Source: an uncultured Lachnospiraceae bacterium
Lineage (GTDB): Bacteria > Bacillota > Clostridia > Lachnospirales > Lachnospiraceae
Reading direction: 5' to 3'
Length of the DNA stretch: 44,197 nt
Assembly: GCA_910588955.1 (NCBI GenBank)
Contig: CAJURQ010000002.1
Location: forward strand, 31,461-75,657
Shown here: positions 8,753 through 16,508 of the stretch, piece after piece
Position numbering within the stretch: position 1 is the stretch's first letter
How the letters are laid out: each line of letters opens with the position of its first letter
Notes under the pieces: generated by a model
Database searches by the model: none
What the model was told of the DNA's origin: nothing
Seen by the model: only the letters and a program-made list of their open reading frames with translations
Program-made: the position numbers and the translations under genes

Positions 8753-8837
8753 GAGTGAAACTTAGAACTTCCAAGGCAGCTGTGCTGCCTTTGCGAAATC
8801 AGCCTCTGCTGTGAGTGGCTAGAAGTTCTTTTCACTC
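8753..8837. repeat. Hairpin element B at the clpX 3' end
   Basis: The outer stem pairs GAGTGAAA with TTTCACTC and AGAACTTC with GAAGTTCT, with a 3-nt bulge (CTT) after the eighth pair of the left arm. Inside lies a second stem, AGGCAGC/GCTGCCT. On the minus strand the interior reads CAGCAGAGGCTG then TTTCGCAAAG, closely matching the element at 37684. The last base of the clpX stop codon lies in the outer arm. It could act as the clpX terminator and is probably one of a dispersed family. Confidence 0.7.
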
Positions 8838-10327
8838 TATGACCCGCTCACCGGCTGCTGCACCACCTTCAAACGGTCCGGATGCTCCGCGCTCCTGCTG
8901 CGGATATCAATGATCGGTCCGCCGTTGCCTTCAATATATTCCTTGGTAATGGTCACTCTGCCGATATTGTCATCTTTCGGCACCTCGTACATGATATCGA
9001 GCATAAATTCCTCGATGATGGCACGAAGCGCCCTCGCGCCGGTCTCCTTCTCCATCGCCTTATCCGCAATTGCCTCCAGCGCACCCTCATTAAACAGCAG
9101 TTCCACCTCGTCAAGCTCCAAGAGCTTCTGGTACTGCTTTAAAATCGCGTTCCTCGGCTCTTTTAAAATCTGCACCATCATATCGCGGCTCAAGCCTTCC
9201 AGCGTGAAAATGACCGGCAGACGACCGATGAACTCCGGAATCATGCCGAATTTCCTGATGTCCTCCACCGTCACCCTGCTTAAAATATTTTTTTCCTTGT
9301 CGTATTTATCCTTAAGCTCCGCGCTGTAGCCGATGGATGTCTTCTTGTTCAGCCTCTGCTTGATAATCTCATCCAAATCAGGAAACGCGCCGCCGCAGAT
9401 AAAGAGGATATTCCTCGTATTCACCGTGGCAAGAGGCACCATAGCGTTTTTAGAATTGGCACCCACGGGCACCTCTACCTCCGCGCCCTCCAAAAGTTTA
9501 AGCATCCCCTGCTGCACGGACTCTCCGCTCACATCGCGGGAATTGGTGTTCTTTTTCTTGGCGATCTTATCGATCTCGTCGATAAAGATAATGCCTTGCT
9601 CCGCCCGTTCCACGTCGTTGTCCGCCGCGGCAAGAAGTTTCGACACCACGCTCTCGATATCGTCGCCGATATAGCCTGCTTCCGTCAGGGAAGTGGCATC
9701 CGCGATCGCGAGCGGCACATCCAGCAGTCTCGCCAGCGTCTTCACCAGATAAGTCTTGCCGCAGCCCGTGGGTCCAATCATCAGCATATTGGACTTCTCG
9801 ATCTCGATCTCGTCCATAGTCCCGGTCGCCACTCTCTTATAATGGTTATAGACCGCCACGGACATCACTTTCTTAGCGTGTTCCTGTCCGACCACATACT
9901 CGTCCAGCTTCTGTTTAATCTTGTGGGGCGGCATAATATCCCTGATATCAATCTCCGCCGCAGACTTTTTCTTTTTCTTCGGTTTCTGCTTATTGGGAAT
10001 ACCGCCGTCGCCTTTTAAGTCCGCCAGATTCACGAAACTGATGTTGGGAAAGCCCTTTCCGTTCAGGTCGCCCATATTGGGGTTGTTCAAAAGCCCCTGA
10101 TAGTCAAACTGGCTGACCGTGTCCATCGTCTTGTGCATACAGTCGTCGCAGACGCAGATATTATTGGGAAGTTTAAACATCTTTCCGGCTTTGCTCTCCG
10201 GTCTGCGGCAGATAAAGCAGACGTCTTCGTAATCGCTGCCGGAATCGTCACTTTTTTTCTCTTCTGTACCGGAATCTTTTTTCTCTAACTCCGTCTCTTC
10301 GTATTTATCGTCCCTGTTATCATCCAT
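8837..10327 (-). CDS. clpX: ATP-dependent protease ATP-binding subunit ClpX
   Basis: ClpX is the AAA+ unfoldase that feeds substrates to ClpP. The protein is 496 residues from the ATG encoding MDDNRDD. An acidic N-terminal tail is followed by the Cys4 zinc-binding domain (CFIC...CVCDDC, about 35-63), a long linker ending in a Lys-rich run, and the AAA+ core with Walker A GPTGCGKT, Walker B IIFIDEID and the GRLPV arginine-finger region. The ClpP-docking loop, usually IGF, reads I-G-Y-S here. The protein is longer than typical ClpX (about 420) because of its tail and linker. An in-frame ATG 66 bases upstream was rejected because it precedes a TATACT box that probably belongs to the promoter. 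clpP and tig are not adjacent. Confidence 0.93.
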   Translation of the reverse strand: MDDNRDDKYEETELEKKDSGTEEKKSDDSGSDYEDVCFICRRPESKAGKMFKLPNNICVCDDCMHKTMDTVSQFDYQGLLNNPNMGDLNGKGFPNISFVNLADLKGDGGIPNKQKPKKKKKSAAEIDIRDIMPPHKIKQKLDEYVVGQEHAKKVMSVAVYNHYKRVATGTMDEIEIEKSNMLMIGPTGCGKTYLVKTLARLLDVPLAIADATSLTEAGYIGDDIESVVSKLLAAADNDVERAEQGIIFIDEIDKIAKKKNTNSRDVSGESVQQGMLKLLEGAEVEVPVGANSKNAMVPLATVNTRNILFICGGAFPDLDEIIKQRLNKKTSIGYSAELKDKYDKEKNILSRVTVEDIRKFGMIPEFIGRLPVIFTLEGLSRDMMVQILKEPRNAILKQYQKLLELDEVELLFNEGALEAIADKAMEKETGARALRAIIEEFMLDIMYEVPKDDNIGRVTITKEYIEGNGGPIIDIRSRSAEHPDRLKVVQQPVSGS

Positions 10328-10428
10328 AATATTTATCTTTCCTCCATCCCGCCCGCGAGCCTTGGTCTGCCCATAGTATAGCATAGGAATCATGGATTAT
10401 CTATAGTTGAATTTTCTTTCCAAGAGCA

Positions 10429-10470
10429 ATCCCCGGCAGCCGTACCTTGCGATACCGTCCTGCCGGGGAT
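10429..10470 (-). terminator. 42-nt hairpin, copy 1
   Basis: Perfect 11-bp arms (ATCCCCGGCAG / CTGCCGGGGAT) enclose a 20-nt loop, 23 nt beyond the stop of the surface-module remnant. The same 42 nt recur at 11872-11913 with two differences. No clear T-run follows, so it may be a weak terminator or a repeat. Confidence 0.65.
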
Positions 10471-10493
10471 ATTTCTACCTCATAAATATCTTC

Positions 10494-10733
10494 TTACTGC
10501 ACAATAAACGTCTTCCTACATTCGCCTGTGTAGTTCCCAACGCCGCGGATGATGACGGTAGCTTCCCCTCTCACGCCATTGCGTATATAACTCACCGTGA
10601 AGTCGCGGTTTGCTTTCAGGCTGTTCCTCCCCACCTTCACCTTGGGAATCGGCTTCACCGCCGTACCTTTCAAGGTCTGATTCGGGATGCGGGAGACAGC
10701 CGCTCCGCTTACGTACCACCTTTTGTTTGATGC
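10494..10733 (-). pseudogene. C-terminal remnant of a surface protein (Ig-like NYTGT module)
   Basis: An open frame of 79 codons without a plausible start reads SRIPNQTLKGTAV, then DFTVSY, then GVGNYTGECRKTF, and stops shortly after. That is the signature of the bacterial surface repeat commonly found C-terminal to RCC1 or Ig-like domains in Lachnospiraceae exported proteins. It lies just downstream of the RCC1 gene on the same strand, separated by stop codons. The simplest reading is that the two were once one longer protein, now broken by deletion or frameshift. Confidence 0.6.
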
Positions 10734-10750
10734 TTACATTTTATCATACA

Positions 10751-11242
10751 TTATCTGGAAATACTTGAATTAATCAGTGTTTCCCTAGAATTAATCCCAT
10801 CCAAAGGCGCATCAGTTCCCAATTGCCACCAACCGTTACTTCCCCACATCCACAAGCTGCCATCGTTCTTGACTGCTGCACTATGTGGACCATCTGAAGA
10901 AGCTCCAAATAATACCATTTTTACATCGTTCATTATCTCTATCGGTATCTCAGACGAATCTATGCGTTCAAAACCGCCTCCGCATCCCAATTGACCGGCT
11001 TTATTCCATCCCCATGTCCACAAGCTTCCATCTGCTTTGATAACTGCACTATGATTACCTCCAAGCGAAACTACCCCTCCGCCATCCAGCGTATTATAAT
11101 CCGCATTCTCTTTCGCCTGCGCCTCAATCGTCCACACCTCCACATGACCCCCAATAACGCCGAATAGCAAGGACATGATCATCGTCCTTGCTATCTCCTT
11201 TGTTACACAATGTCTCCATTTTTTACTTTTCGTTAAGTACAT
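10751..11242 (-). CDS. Short exported RCC1-repeat protein, probably truncated
   Basis: This 163-residue protein has an N-terminal signal-like hydrophobic segment (about 20-36) followed by two RCC1 repeats: GGNHSAVIKADGSLWTWGWN.QLG and PHSAAVKNDGSLWMWGSNGWWQLG. RCC1 proteins usually carry seven repeats forming a propeller, so two repeats cannot close a fold alone. The ATG has a fair ribosome site (AGAGG, 7-nt spacing). The tail after the second repeat (LINSSISR) looks accidental, and a matching C-terminal surface module lies downstream in another segment. Function is unknown; it is likely the stub of a surface protein. Confidence 0.6.
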   Translation of the reverse strand: MYLTKSKKWRHCVTKEIARTMIMSLLFGVIGGHVEVWTIEAQAKENADYNTLDGGGVVSLGGNHSAVIKADGSLWTWGWNKAGQLGCGGGFERIDSSEIPIEIMNDVKMVLFGASSDGPHSAAVKNDGSLWMWGSNGWWQLGTDAPLDGINSRETLINSSISR

Positions 11243-11286
11243 TTTATATTCCTCTCATAAGTTTAAGTACAAAAACCTTTTAAAAT

Positions 11287-11319
11287 TCATTACACCCCCC
11301 CCCCCGAAATTGTTGTCAA
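11287..11319 (-). promoter_or_regulatory. G11 homopolymer downstream of a TTGACA box, upstream of the RCC1 gene
   Basis: On the minus strand a perfect TTGACA box is followed by eight bases, then eleven G, then TGTAATGA. The tract would fall in the spacer of any promoter using this -35 box. The -10 match is poor, so the promoter is a hypothesis. The G11 run itself is plain. Confidence 0.4.
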
Positions 11320-11344
11320 CCAGCCTTTTTCAACAAAAACTCCC

Positions 11345-11557
11345 CTAATCCCAATTTATCGCATCATGCGAAATCATCCTGTTTCCTGAAATATCCTTTT
11401 CAGCTTCCTCCAGTTCCTTTTTCTCTGCCGATGTAACCTTTGTATAATCCGGATCCCATGCAAGAACCAACTTCCTTATAAACTCAAGTGCAAAATTCTG
11501 TTCACTTTCCGGTAGCACTTCCATAAGACTTACCGCTTCTTTTACTGCTCCACTCAT
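11345..11557 (-). CDS. Antitoxin-like small protein paired with the RelE-type toxin
   Basis: This 70-residue acidic protein (MSGAVKEAVSLMEVLPESEQ...) matches the general size and composition of antitoxins paired with RelE/ParE toxins. I see no clear DNA-binding motif. Its ATG lies 15 nt after the toxin stop codon behind AAAGGAAG, so the two genes are co-transcribed. It would bind and neutralise the toxin, and possibly repress the operon. The identification rests mainly on its neighbour. The gene order, toxin first, is the reverse of most relBE loci. Confidence 0.7.
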   Translation of the reverse strand: MSGAVKEAVSLMEVLPESEQNFALEFIRKLVLAWDPDYTKVTSAEKKELEEAEKDISGNRMISHDAINWD

Positions 11558-11572
11558 ATCTGTACTTCCTTT

Positions 11573-11833
11573 CTATTTATAAATATCGCCCCTTGTATCA
11601 ATATTCATAATATATAATACCTTAATTTCTCCGTTTTGACCATAATTATATATGATTCTATATTTCCCGATTCTTAGTCGTTTCCTTCCATCCGAATAAC
11701 CTTGCATCATTCGGATATCACCCTTTGGAGGATTTTCTGTTAATCCCTCTATTCCCAACTTAATTCTATGTTTTGTCGGTTTGTCTAGCGATTCAATATA
11801 CTTTGCTGCTTTTTTTGTATACTCGATTATCAC
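11573..11833 (-). CDS. RelE/ParE-family toxin
   Basis: This 86-residue basic protein shows the RelE/ParE pattern: an N-terminal helix pair with KKAAKYIESLDK, then GDIRMMQGYSDGRKRLRIGKYRIIYNY, then a final beta strand. The conserved R-x-R-x-G-x-Y-R-I-I-Y motif is intact. Members of this superfamily either cut mRNA on the ribosome (RelE) or poison gyrase (ParE); the sequence alone does not decide. It starts with GTG behind GGAG. An antitoxin gene follows immediately. The pair sits in a segment bracketed by two copies of a 42-nt hairpin, consistent with acquisition as a module. Confidence 0.85.
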   Translation of the reverse strand: MIIEYTKKAAKYIESLDKPTKHRIKLGIEGLTENPPKGDIRMMQGYSDGRKRLRIGKYRIIYNYGQNGEIKVLYIMNIDTRGDIYK

Positions 11834-11871
11834 ATTACACTCCTCTACTTTAATCCCATGTTATAGACCCA

Positions 11872-11913
11872 ATCCCCGGCAGCCGTACCTCACGATACCG
11901 TCCTGCCGGGGAT
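11872..11913 (-). terminator. 42-nt hairpin, copy 2, downstream of htrA
   Basis: The arms are the same as in the copy at 10429-10470 (ATCCCCGGCAG / CTGCCGGGGAT), with two loop differences (TG versus CA). It follows the htrA stop codon by about 30 nt and precedes the toxin gene. It is probably a terminator, though it lacks a strong T-run. Confidence 0.65.
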
Positions 11914-11942
11914 TTTCGTCTCCGTTACATTATTTCCCTCAT

Positions 11943-13526
11943 TTACTCGCTCACCTTATTTCCCAACGTCAGCGTCTTCGTCACTTCCTCATACCCTGCG
12001 ACGGTCATGGTCATCACTTTGACCTCCACCTGATCGCCCTTGGCATAAAACTCCAGTTCCTTCTGCAGTTCGTCCATGGATGTAATCTTGTCGCCGCCAA
12101 ACACGGTAATGATGTCACCCTGCTTTAAGCCTGCTGCCGCCGCTGCCGTATCGGGGTAAACCTGCGCGATATACACGCCCTCCGGCATACCGTACGCCTG
12201 AGAGACCTCCTGTGTCACACTGATACCGGAAATGCCCAGATACCCTCTCTCTTCCTCGGCAACCTTGCTCTTCGTCTCATTGAGCATCAGCTCCGCAATA
12301 ATCGGGCTTGCCGAAGAAATGGGGATCGCATAGCCCATGCCCTCCACGGCGCTGCCGCCGATCTTGTTGGAGTTGATACCGATTACCTCACCCTTTATAT
12401 TAAGGAGCGCACCGCCGGAGTTACCGGGGTTGATCGCCGCATCCGTCTGGATAAAAGTACCTTCCACGCTGTCCCCGCCGTAACCGTTGCCCGAGGACAG
12501 GTCAATGCTCCTGTCAAGCGCGCTGATTACGCCTGTCGTCACAGACTGCCCGTATCCGAGGGAATTGCCGATGGCAATAGCGGGTTCTCCCACCTCCAAC
12601 GAATCGGAATCGCCCAGCGTGGCAACTTCTATTGCCTCCAGCGTAGAATCTGACAGCTCTGTCACCGGCACTGCGATGACCGCCAGATCCATCTTGGAAT
12701 CCTGCCCTTTGATAAATGCCTCCGCCTCGCTGCCCTCGTTAAACTGCACCGTCAGCTTATCGGTGTCCGCCACCACATGGTAGTTGGACACAATCAGAAG
12801 CTCCGAATCGTTCAGACCCACAATAATACCGGAACCGCTGGAGTCCGCCTCGCTGTCCATGGACTGCCCAAACCATGACATAGTCTCCGTGTAATGGTTG
12901 TTCACAGCCACGATGGAGGGCATCACACTTTTAACCACCTCCGTCACATCGGTAACTACTGTCGTCGCGGTATCTGACTGCCTGATTGTCGGCACATCCG
13001 CCGGCGCCTGAATCTCCTTATCGGTTTCCGCCTCCGCCACCGGAGAGTTTTCCGTCTCCTCCAAAACAGTCTTGTCTTTATCGCTCATGCCTGTGACGGC
13101 ATCCACCGCATACAGCCCGATTCCTGCGAAAAGCCCGAAGAACAGTCCGAGGGACACCGCCACAAGGGCTTTTTTAAAATAGCCGCCGCCCTGTTTTTTC
13201 TCCCTGCGCTTCTTTTCCTTCTTCTGCTCCATCTGGGCATAGCCGTTTGGGTAGGCGTTTCCGTAATGATAGCTTCCCGTATTCCCCTGATAGGAAGTGC
13301 CGTTTGCCTGATAGGCGCCGTTTCCATAAGCGCTTTGTCCCGCGCCCGAACCGTAAGCGTTCTGCCCCGCGCCTGATCCGTAGGAGCTGCCCGTCTGGTG
13401 CCCTGTATTCTGGTAAGACCGATAGCCGATCCCCCTCTGCTCAGACTCGCTCCCCGTCTGCAGTCCCGTCTGCTCCGAACCCGTATGATTGGTGTAATCG
13501 TTTGGATAATTGTTGTTGTCGTACAT
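11943..13526 (-). CDS. htrA: HtrA/DegP-type membrane-anchored serine protease with PDZ domain
   Basis: This 527-residue envelope protease handles misfolded exported proteins. The first 98 residues are a Gly/Tyr/Asn/Ser-rich cytoplasmic tail with repeats such as YGSGAGQ. A basic stretch (QKKEKKRREKK) and one membrane segment (about 119-141) follow. The trypsin-like domain lies outside the membrane and its catalytic triad is visible: H250 in SNYHVV, D280 in KMDLAV and S370 in GNSGGAL. A PDZ domain occupies about 420-510 (YLGISG...GLKQGDIITVFGG). Ribosome site GGAAAGGAAG precedes the ATG. It is a monocistronic-looking gene, with a hairpin after its stop. The low-complexity N-terminal tail is longer than in classical HtrA. 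Confidence 0.95.
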   Translation of the reverse strand: MYDNNNYPNDYTNHTGSEQTGLQTGSESEQRGIGYRSYQNTGHQTGSSYGSGAGQNAYGSGAGQSAYGNGAYQANGTSYQGNTGSYHYGNAYPNGYAQMEQKKEKKRREKKQGGGYFKKALVAVSLGLFFGLFAGIGLYAVDAVTGMSDKDKTVLEETENSPVAEAETDKEIQAPADVPTIRQSDTATTVVTDVTEVVKSVMPSIVAVNNHYTETMSWFGQSMDSEADSSGSGIIVGLNDSELLIVSNYHVVADTDKLTVQFNEGSEAEAFIKGQDSKMDLAVIAVPVTELSDSTLEAIEVATLGDSDSLEVGEPAIAIGNSLGYGQSVTTGVISALDRSIDLSSGNGYGGDSVEGTFIQTDAAINPGNSGGALLNIKGEVIGINSNKIGGSAVEGMGYAIPISSASPIIAELMLNETKSKVAEEERGYLGISGISVTQEVSQAYGMPEGVYIAQVYPDTAAAAAGLKQGDIITVFGGDKITSMDELQKELEFYAKGDQVEVKVMTMTVAGYEEVTKTLTLGNKVSE

Positions 13527-13648
13527 AATCCCGCTTCCTTTCCATAAGTTACGGACTCACGCCCGCTTTATTTCCCCTCGCTGATTATGTACCTAGTATA
13601 TCTGTCAATTGTGTTTTAATTGTGACCAAATTTTATAAAAATTGTGTT

Positions 13649-15478
13649 CTACTCTACCGTCACCGACTTCGCCAGGTTCCTCGGCTTATCCACGTCACAC
13701 CCCTTGCCGACAGCCACATAGTACCCGAAAAGCTGCAGCGGTATGATCGCGAGCGAATTTGCAAAATAAGGATTCGTCTCGGGAATATAGATCACATAAT
13801 CCGCCGCCTTCTCGATCTCCTTATTCTCCTCGCAGGTTACCGCCAGCAGAAACGCGCCCCTCGCCTTCACTTCCACCATATTGCTGATGGTCTTCGCGTA
13901 GAGCGCAGGCTGGGTAGACACCGCCGCCACAAGCGTGCCATCCTCGATCAGCGAGATGGTACCGTGCTTCAGCTCACCCGCCGCATACGCCTCGGAGTGG
14001 ATGTAGGAAATCTCCTTCAATTTCAATGATCCTTCCAGAGAAATCGCGTAATCGATCCCCCTGCCGATAAAGAACACGTCCTTCGCGCCGATATACCGGT
14101 TCGCAAATCTCTGAATCTTATTCTTATTATGTAGAAGCAGCTCTATCTGATCCGGCAGGCAGCGCAGGTCGCCCAAAAGTGACGCAAATGTCACATCATC
14201 GATTTTTCCCCTCGCCTTACCGAATTTCATTGCCAACAGGTAGAGCGCAACCAACTGCGCGCTGTAAGCCTTGGTGGTCGCCACCGCGATCTCCGGTCCC
14301 GCCCACGTGTACATCACGTTATCCGACTCTCTTGCGATGGAACTGCCTACCACATTGACGATGCCGAGCACCGAAAACCCTCTCTTCTTGGACTCTCTGA
14401 GGGCGGCAAGCGTATCCGCCGTCTCTCCGGACTGGCTGATCACAATCACCATCGCGCCCTCCTCCAGAATCGGGTCGCGATAGCGGAACTCGGAGGCGAG
14501 ATCCACCTCCACGGGAATGCGCGCCAGCCCTTCGATCACGTATTTTCCCGTAACGCCCGCATGGTAGGCAGAGCCGCACGCCACAATATGGATCTTTGTC
14601 AGCGCGCGAATCTCCTCATCGGTCATGTTCAGCTCTTCGATCACGATATCGTTATCCTTGATGCGGGGCAAAAGCGTATCTGTCACGGTCTTCGGCTGCT
14701 CGTACATCTCCTTCAACATGAAATGCTCATAGCCCGCCTTCTCCGCCGCACTGGCATCCCACTCGATATAAACAGGCTCCTTTGTGGTTTCCTCCTCGTC
14801 CACCGAATAGAAATGCATGTGATCCGCCCGCAGACGCACCACTTCCTGATTGTCCACGTAATACACTTTGCGGGTATATTTCAAAACCGCCGGCACATCC
14901 GACGCGATAAAACAGCCGTCCTCATTCTGACCCACGATCAGGGGAGAATCCTTTCTCGCCGCAAAAATCTGGTCAGGGCTGTCCGCGAAAAGAATGCCGA
15001 GCGCGTAGGAGCCCTCCACACGGTGAAGCACCTTGGTAATCGCCTCGAGGGGATTGCCCTTATAATAGTAATCTAACAGATGTGCCAGCACCTCCGTGTC
15101 CGTCTCCGACACGAAATGATAGCCCTTGTCCGTCAGCATCTTCCGAAGCTGCAAATAGTTTTCAATGATACCGTTATGTACCACGGTGATCGTCTCCGCT
15201 TCATTGAAATGCGGATGCGCGTTCGTGTCGCTTGGCACGCCGTGAGTCGCCCAGCGCGTATGCCCAATGCCACAGATTCCCGGCATGGTCTCCCCACCCC
15301 GGGTTATATTCTCTAAAATCTTAAGCCGTCCCACCGACTTTGTGATGTTGATTTTTCCCTCACCGTCATAGATTGCCATTCCCGCCGAGTCATACCCTCG
15401 GTATTCCAGCTTGGACAGACCGTCAAGAATAATGGGCGCCGCCTGCTTTTTACCGATATAACCTACGATTCCACACAT
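13649..15478 (-). CDS. glmS: Glutamine-fructose-6-phosphate aminotransferase (isomerizing)
   Basis: GlmS makes glucosamine-6-phosphate from fructose-6-phosphate and glutamine, the first step towards UDP-GlcNAc for wall and polysaccharide synthesis. The 609-residue length is canonical. C2 (MCGIVGYIG) is the N-terminal nucleophile of the glutaminase domain (1-220), with GHTRWATHG conserved. Two SIS sugar-isomerase domains follow (ACGSAYHAG; ISQSGETADT; FIGRG), and the protein ends with PRNLAKSVTVE as in the family. Its start lies only 6 nt after the stop of the upstream glycosyltransferase gene. It is therefore co-transcribed, and there is no room for a glmS ribozyme directly upstream. Confidence 0.97.
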   Translation of the reverse strand: MCGIVGYIGKKQAAPIILDGLSKLEYRGYDSAGMAIYDGEGKINITKSVGRLKILENITRGGETMPGICGIGHTRWATHGVPSDTNAHPHFNEAETITVVHNGIIENYLQLRKMLTDKGYHFVSETDTEVLAHLLDYYYKGNPLEAITKVLHRVEGSYALGILFADSPDQIFAARKDSPLIVGQNEDGCFIASDVPAVLKYTRKVYYVDNQEVVRLRADHMHFYSVDEEETTKEPVYIEWDASAAEKAGYEHFMLKEMYEQPKTVTDTLLPRIKDNDIVIEELNMTDEEIRALTKIHIVACGSAYHAGVTGKYVIEGLARIPVEVDLASEFRYRDPILEEGAMVIVISQSGETADTLAALRESKKRGFSVLGIVNVVGSSIARESDNVMYTWAGPEIAVATTKAYSAQLVALYLLAMKFGKARGKIDDVTFASLLGDLRCLPDQIELLLHNKNKIQRFANRYIGAKDVFFIGRGIDYAISLEGSLKLKEISYIHSEAYAAGELKHGTISLIEDGTLVAAVSTQPALYAKTISNMVEVKARGAFLLAVTCEENKEIEKAADYVIYIPETNPYFANSLAIIPLQLFGYYVAVGKGCDVDKPRNLAKSVTVE

Positions 15479-15484
15479 TTCACC

Positions 15485-16414
15485 TTACCTCCAATACTCT
15501 TTGTTAGAAGAAAACGCCGTCACAAGCCGTCCCGGCAGCCGCCGGTATCGTTTCCCCAGCAGATACCCCATATACTTAAATCCGCTCTGTATAATAACAT
15601 CCGGTATTTTATTCCACATCCGCTTTCCCTTCAGATGCGCCACCGTGCTCTTCACCAGCCGGATTCCCTCCGATTCCGAGGGATATGCCGCGAACACCTC
15701 CGGGTGATCCGCCTGCGAAACCCCCAGATCAAAGTTCCGCCTAAACTGCTGCCTGTACGTGTAATTATGGGAATGATACACCTTCGCCTGCGCCGCGTAG
15801 GCGATACCGTAACCTGCCTCCACAGCTTTAGCGGCAAAGAGCATATCCTCATTGAATATCGCCCGGTTCACAAAACCTCCCAGCTCATCAAAAACATCCC
15901 TCCTGTACGCCGCGCAGACATTGGAGCAGAAAAACGTTTTGACACCCAGCTTGGGAAGATCCGCCTTCGTCTTTACGCAGGACTCTTCCGGATAATTAAA
16001 CTGTCTCGTGTACCGCTCTGCCTCGCTGCTGTCCTCACCCGGAAGCTGTCTGGCGTACGCCGCCGCAATCTTTTCCCCGCGCATACTCTCCAACAGCCGC
16101 TCCACCAGATACTCGTCCGCAGGCATTGCATCCTGCGTCATCATGAGAAACACGTCGGCATCCGAGAGCTTCACGCCGTGGTTTCTCGTCCGCCCGTGGT
16201 CGAACTCCCTCTTCGACAGATGCTTCACCGTTATATTATTATGATTCTCCCTCTCCAGAGTAGTACCGTAAAGCAGTCTGTCCAGATACTTCTGCTCCGT
16301 ATTCATGAGAATAATCCGGTTTATGGGCACTGTCTGCGCCCGCAGTTTCTCTATCATCGTCAAAAACCCGCGTTCAGGCTTGTAGACGGGAATAATCACG
16401 TCCACTCTCTCCAC
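15485..16414 (-). CDS. Family 2 glycosyltransferase, rhamnosyltransferase-like
   Basis: This 309-residue cytoplasmic GT-A enzyme opens with VDVIIPVYKPERGF, the family 2 nucleotide-sugar fold. The segment KREFDHGRTRNHG and the aspartates in TQDAMPAD match RfbN/RgpB-like rhamnosyltransferases, and FNEDMLFAAKAVEAGY supplies the acceptor-side ED motif. It starts with GTG behind AGGAGG at 8-nt spacing. It is followed after 6 nt by glmS and preceded by the terminator of the LCP gene. It would add a sugar, possibly rhamnose from dTDP-rhamnose, to a lipid-linked glycan. The donor is inferred from family resemblance and the rfb genes in the window. Confidence 0.9.
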   Translation of the reverse strand: MERVDVIIPVYKPERGFLTMIEKLRAQTVPINRIILMNTEQKYLDRLLYGTTLERENHNNITVKHLSKREFDHGRTRNHGVKLSDADVFLMMTQDAMPADEYLVERLLESMRGEKIAAAYARQLPGEDSSEAERYTRQFNYPEESCVKTKADLPKLGVKTFFCSNVCAAYRRDVFDELGGFVNRAIFNEDMLFAAKAVEAGYGIAYAAQAKVYHSHNYTYRQQFRRNFDLGVSQADHPEVFAAYPSESEGIRLVKSTVAHLKGKRMWNKIPDVIIQSGFKYMGYLLGKRYRRLPGRLVTAFSSNKEYWR

Positions 16415-16471
16415 TTGTTCTTCCTCCTATACCGCAAATAAGCAGACTCGAAATGCTCCGCTTATTCACGC

Positions 16472-16508
16472 AAAAAGCAGGGGCTTGCAAGACAAGCCCC
16501 TTTGCTTT
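16472..16508 (-). terminator. Intrinsic terminator after the LCP gene
   Basis: An 8-bp GC-rich stem (CAAGCCCC / GGGGCTTG) extends outward with AAAGCA-type flanks. On the minus strand it ends in GCTTTTTG, directly after the LCP stop codon. The flanking A/T runs on both sides make it potentially bidirectional. Confidence 0.8.

Noticed and set aside
10328..10393. Upstream ATG extension of ClpX
   Set aside because: The added residues match no ClpX N-terminus and cover a TATACT box. The later ATG gives a normal acidic tail before the zinc domain.
10516..10719. 67-residue frame between clpX and the RCC1 gene
   Set aside because: A different frame of the same strand encodes a recognisable surface-module remnant, so this one is a shadow.
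13527..13648. Promoter for htrA with TTGACA
   Set aside because: A TTGACA is present on the minus strand, but no -10 box lies at suitable spacing. A TATACT there lacks a matching -35, so I could not define a promoter.
15479..15600. glmS ribozyme
   Set aside because: The region upstream of glmS is coding sequence of the preceding glycosyltransferase, and the gap is only 6 nt.
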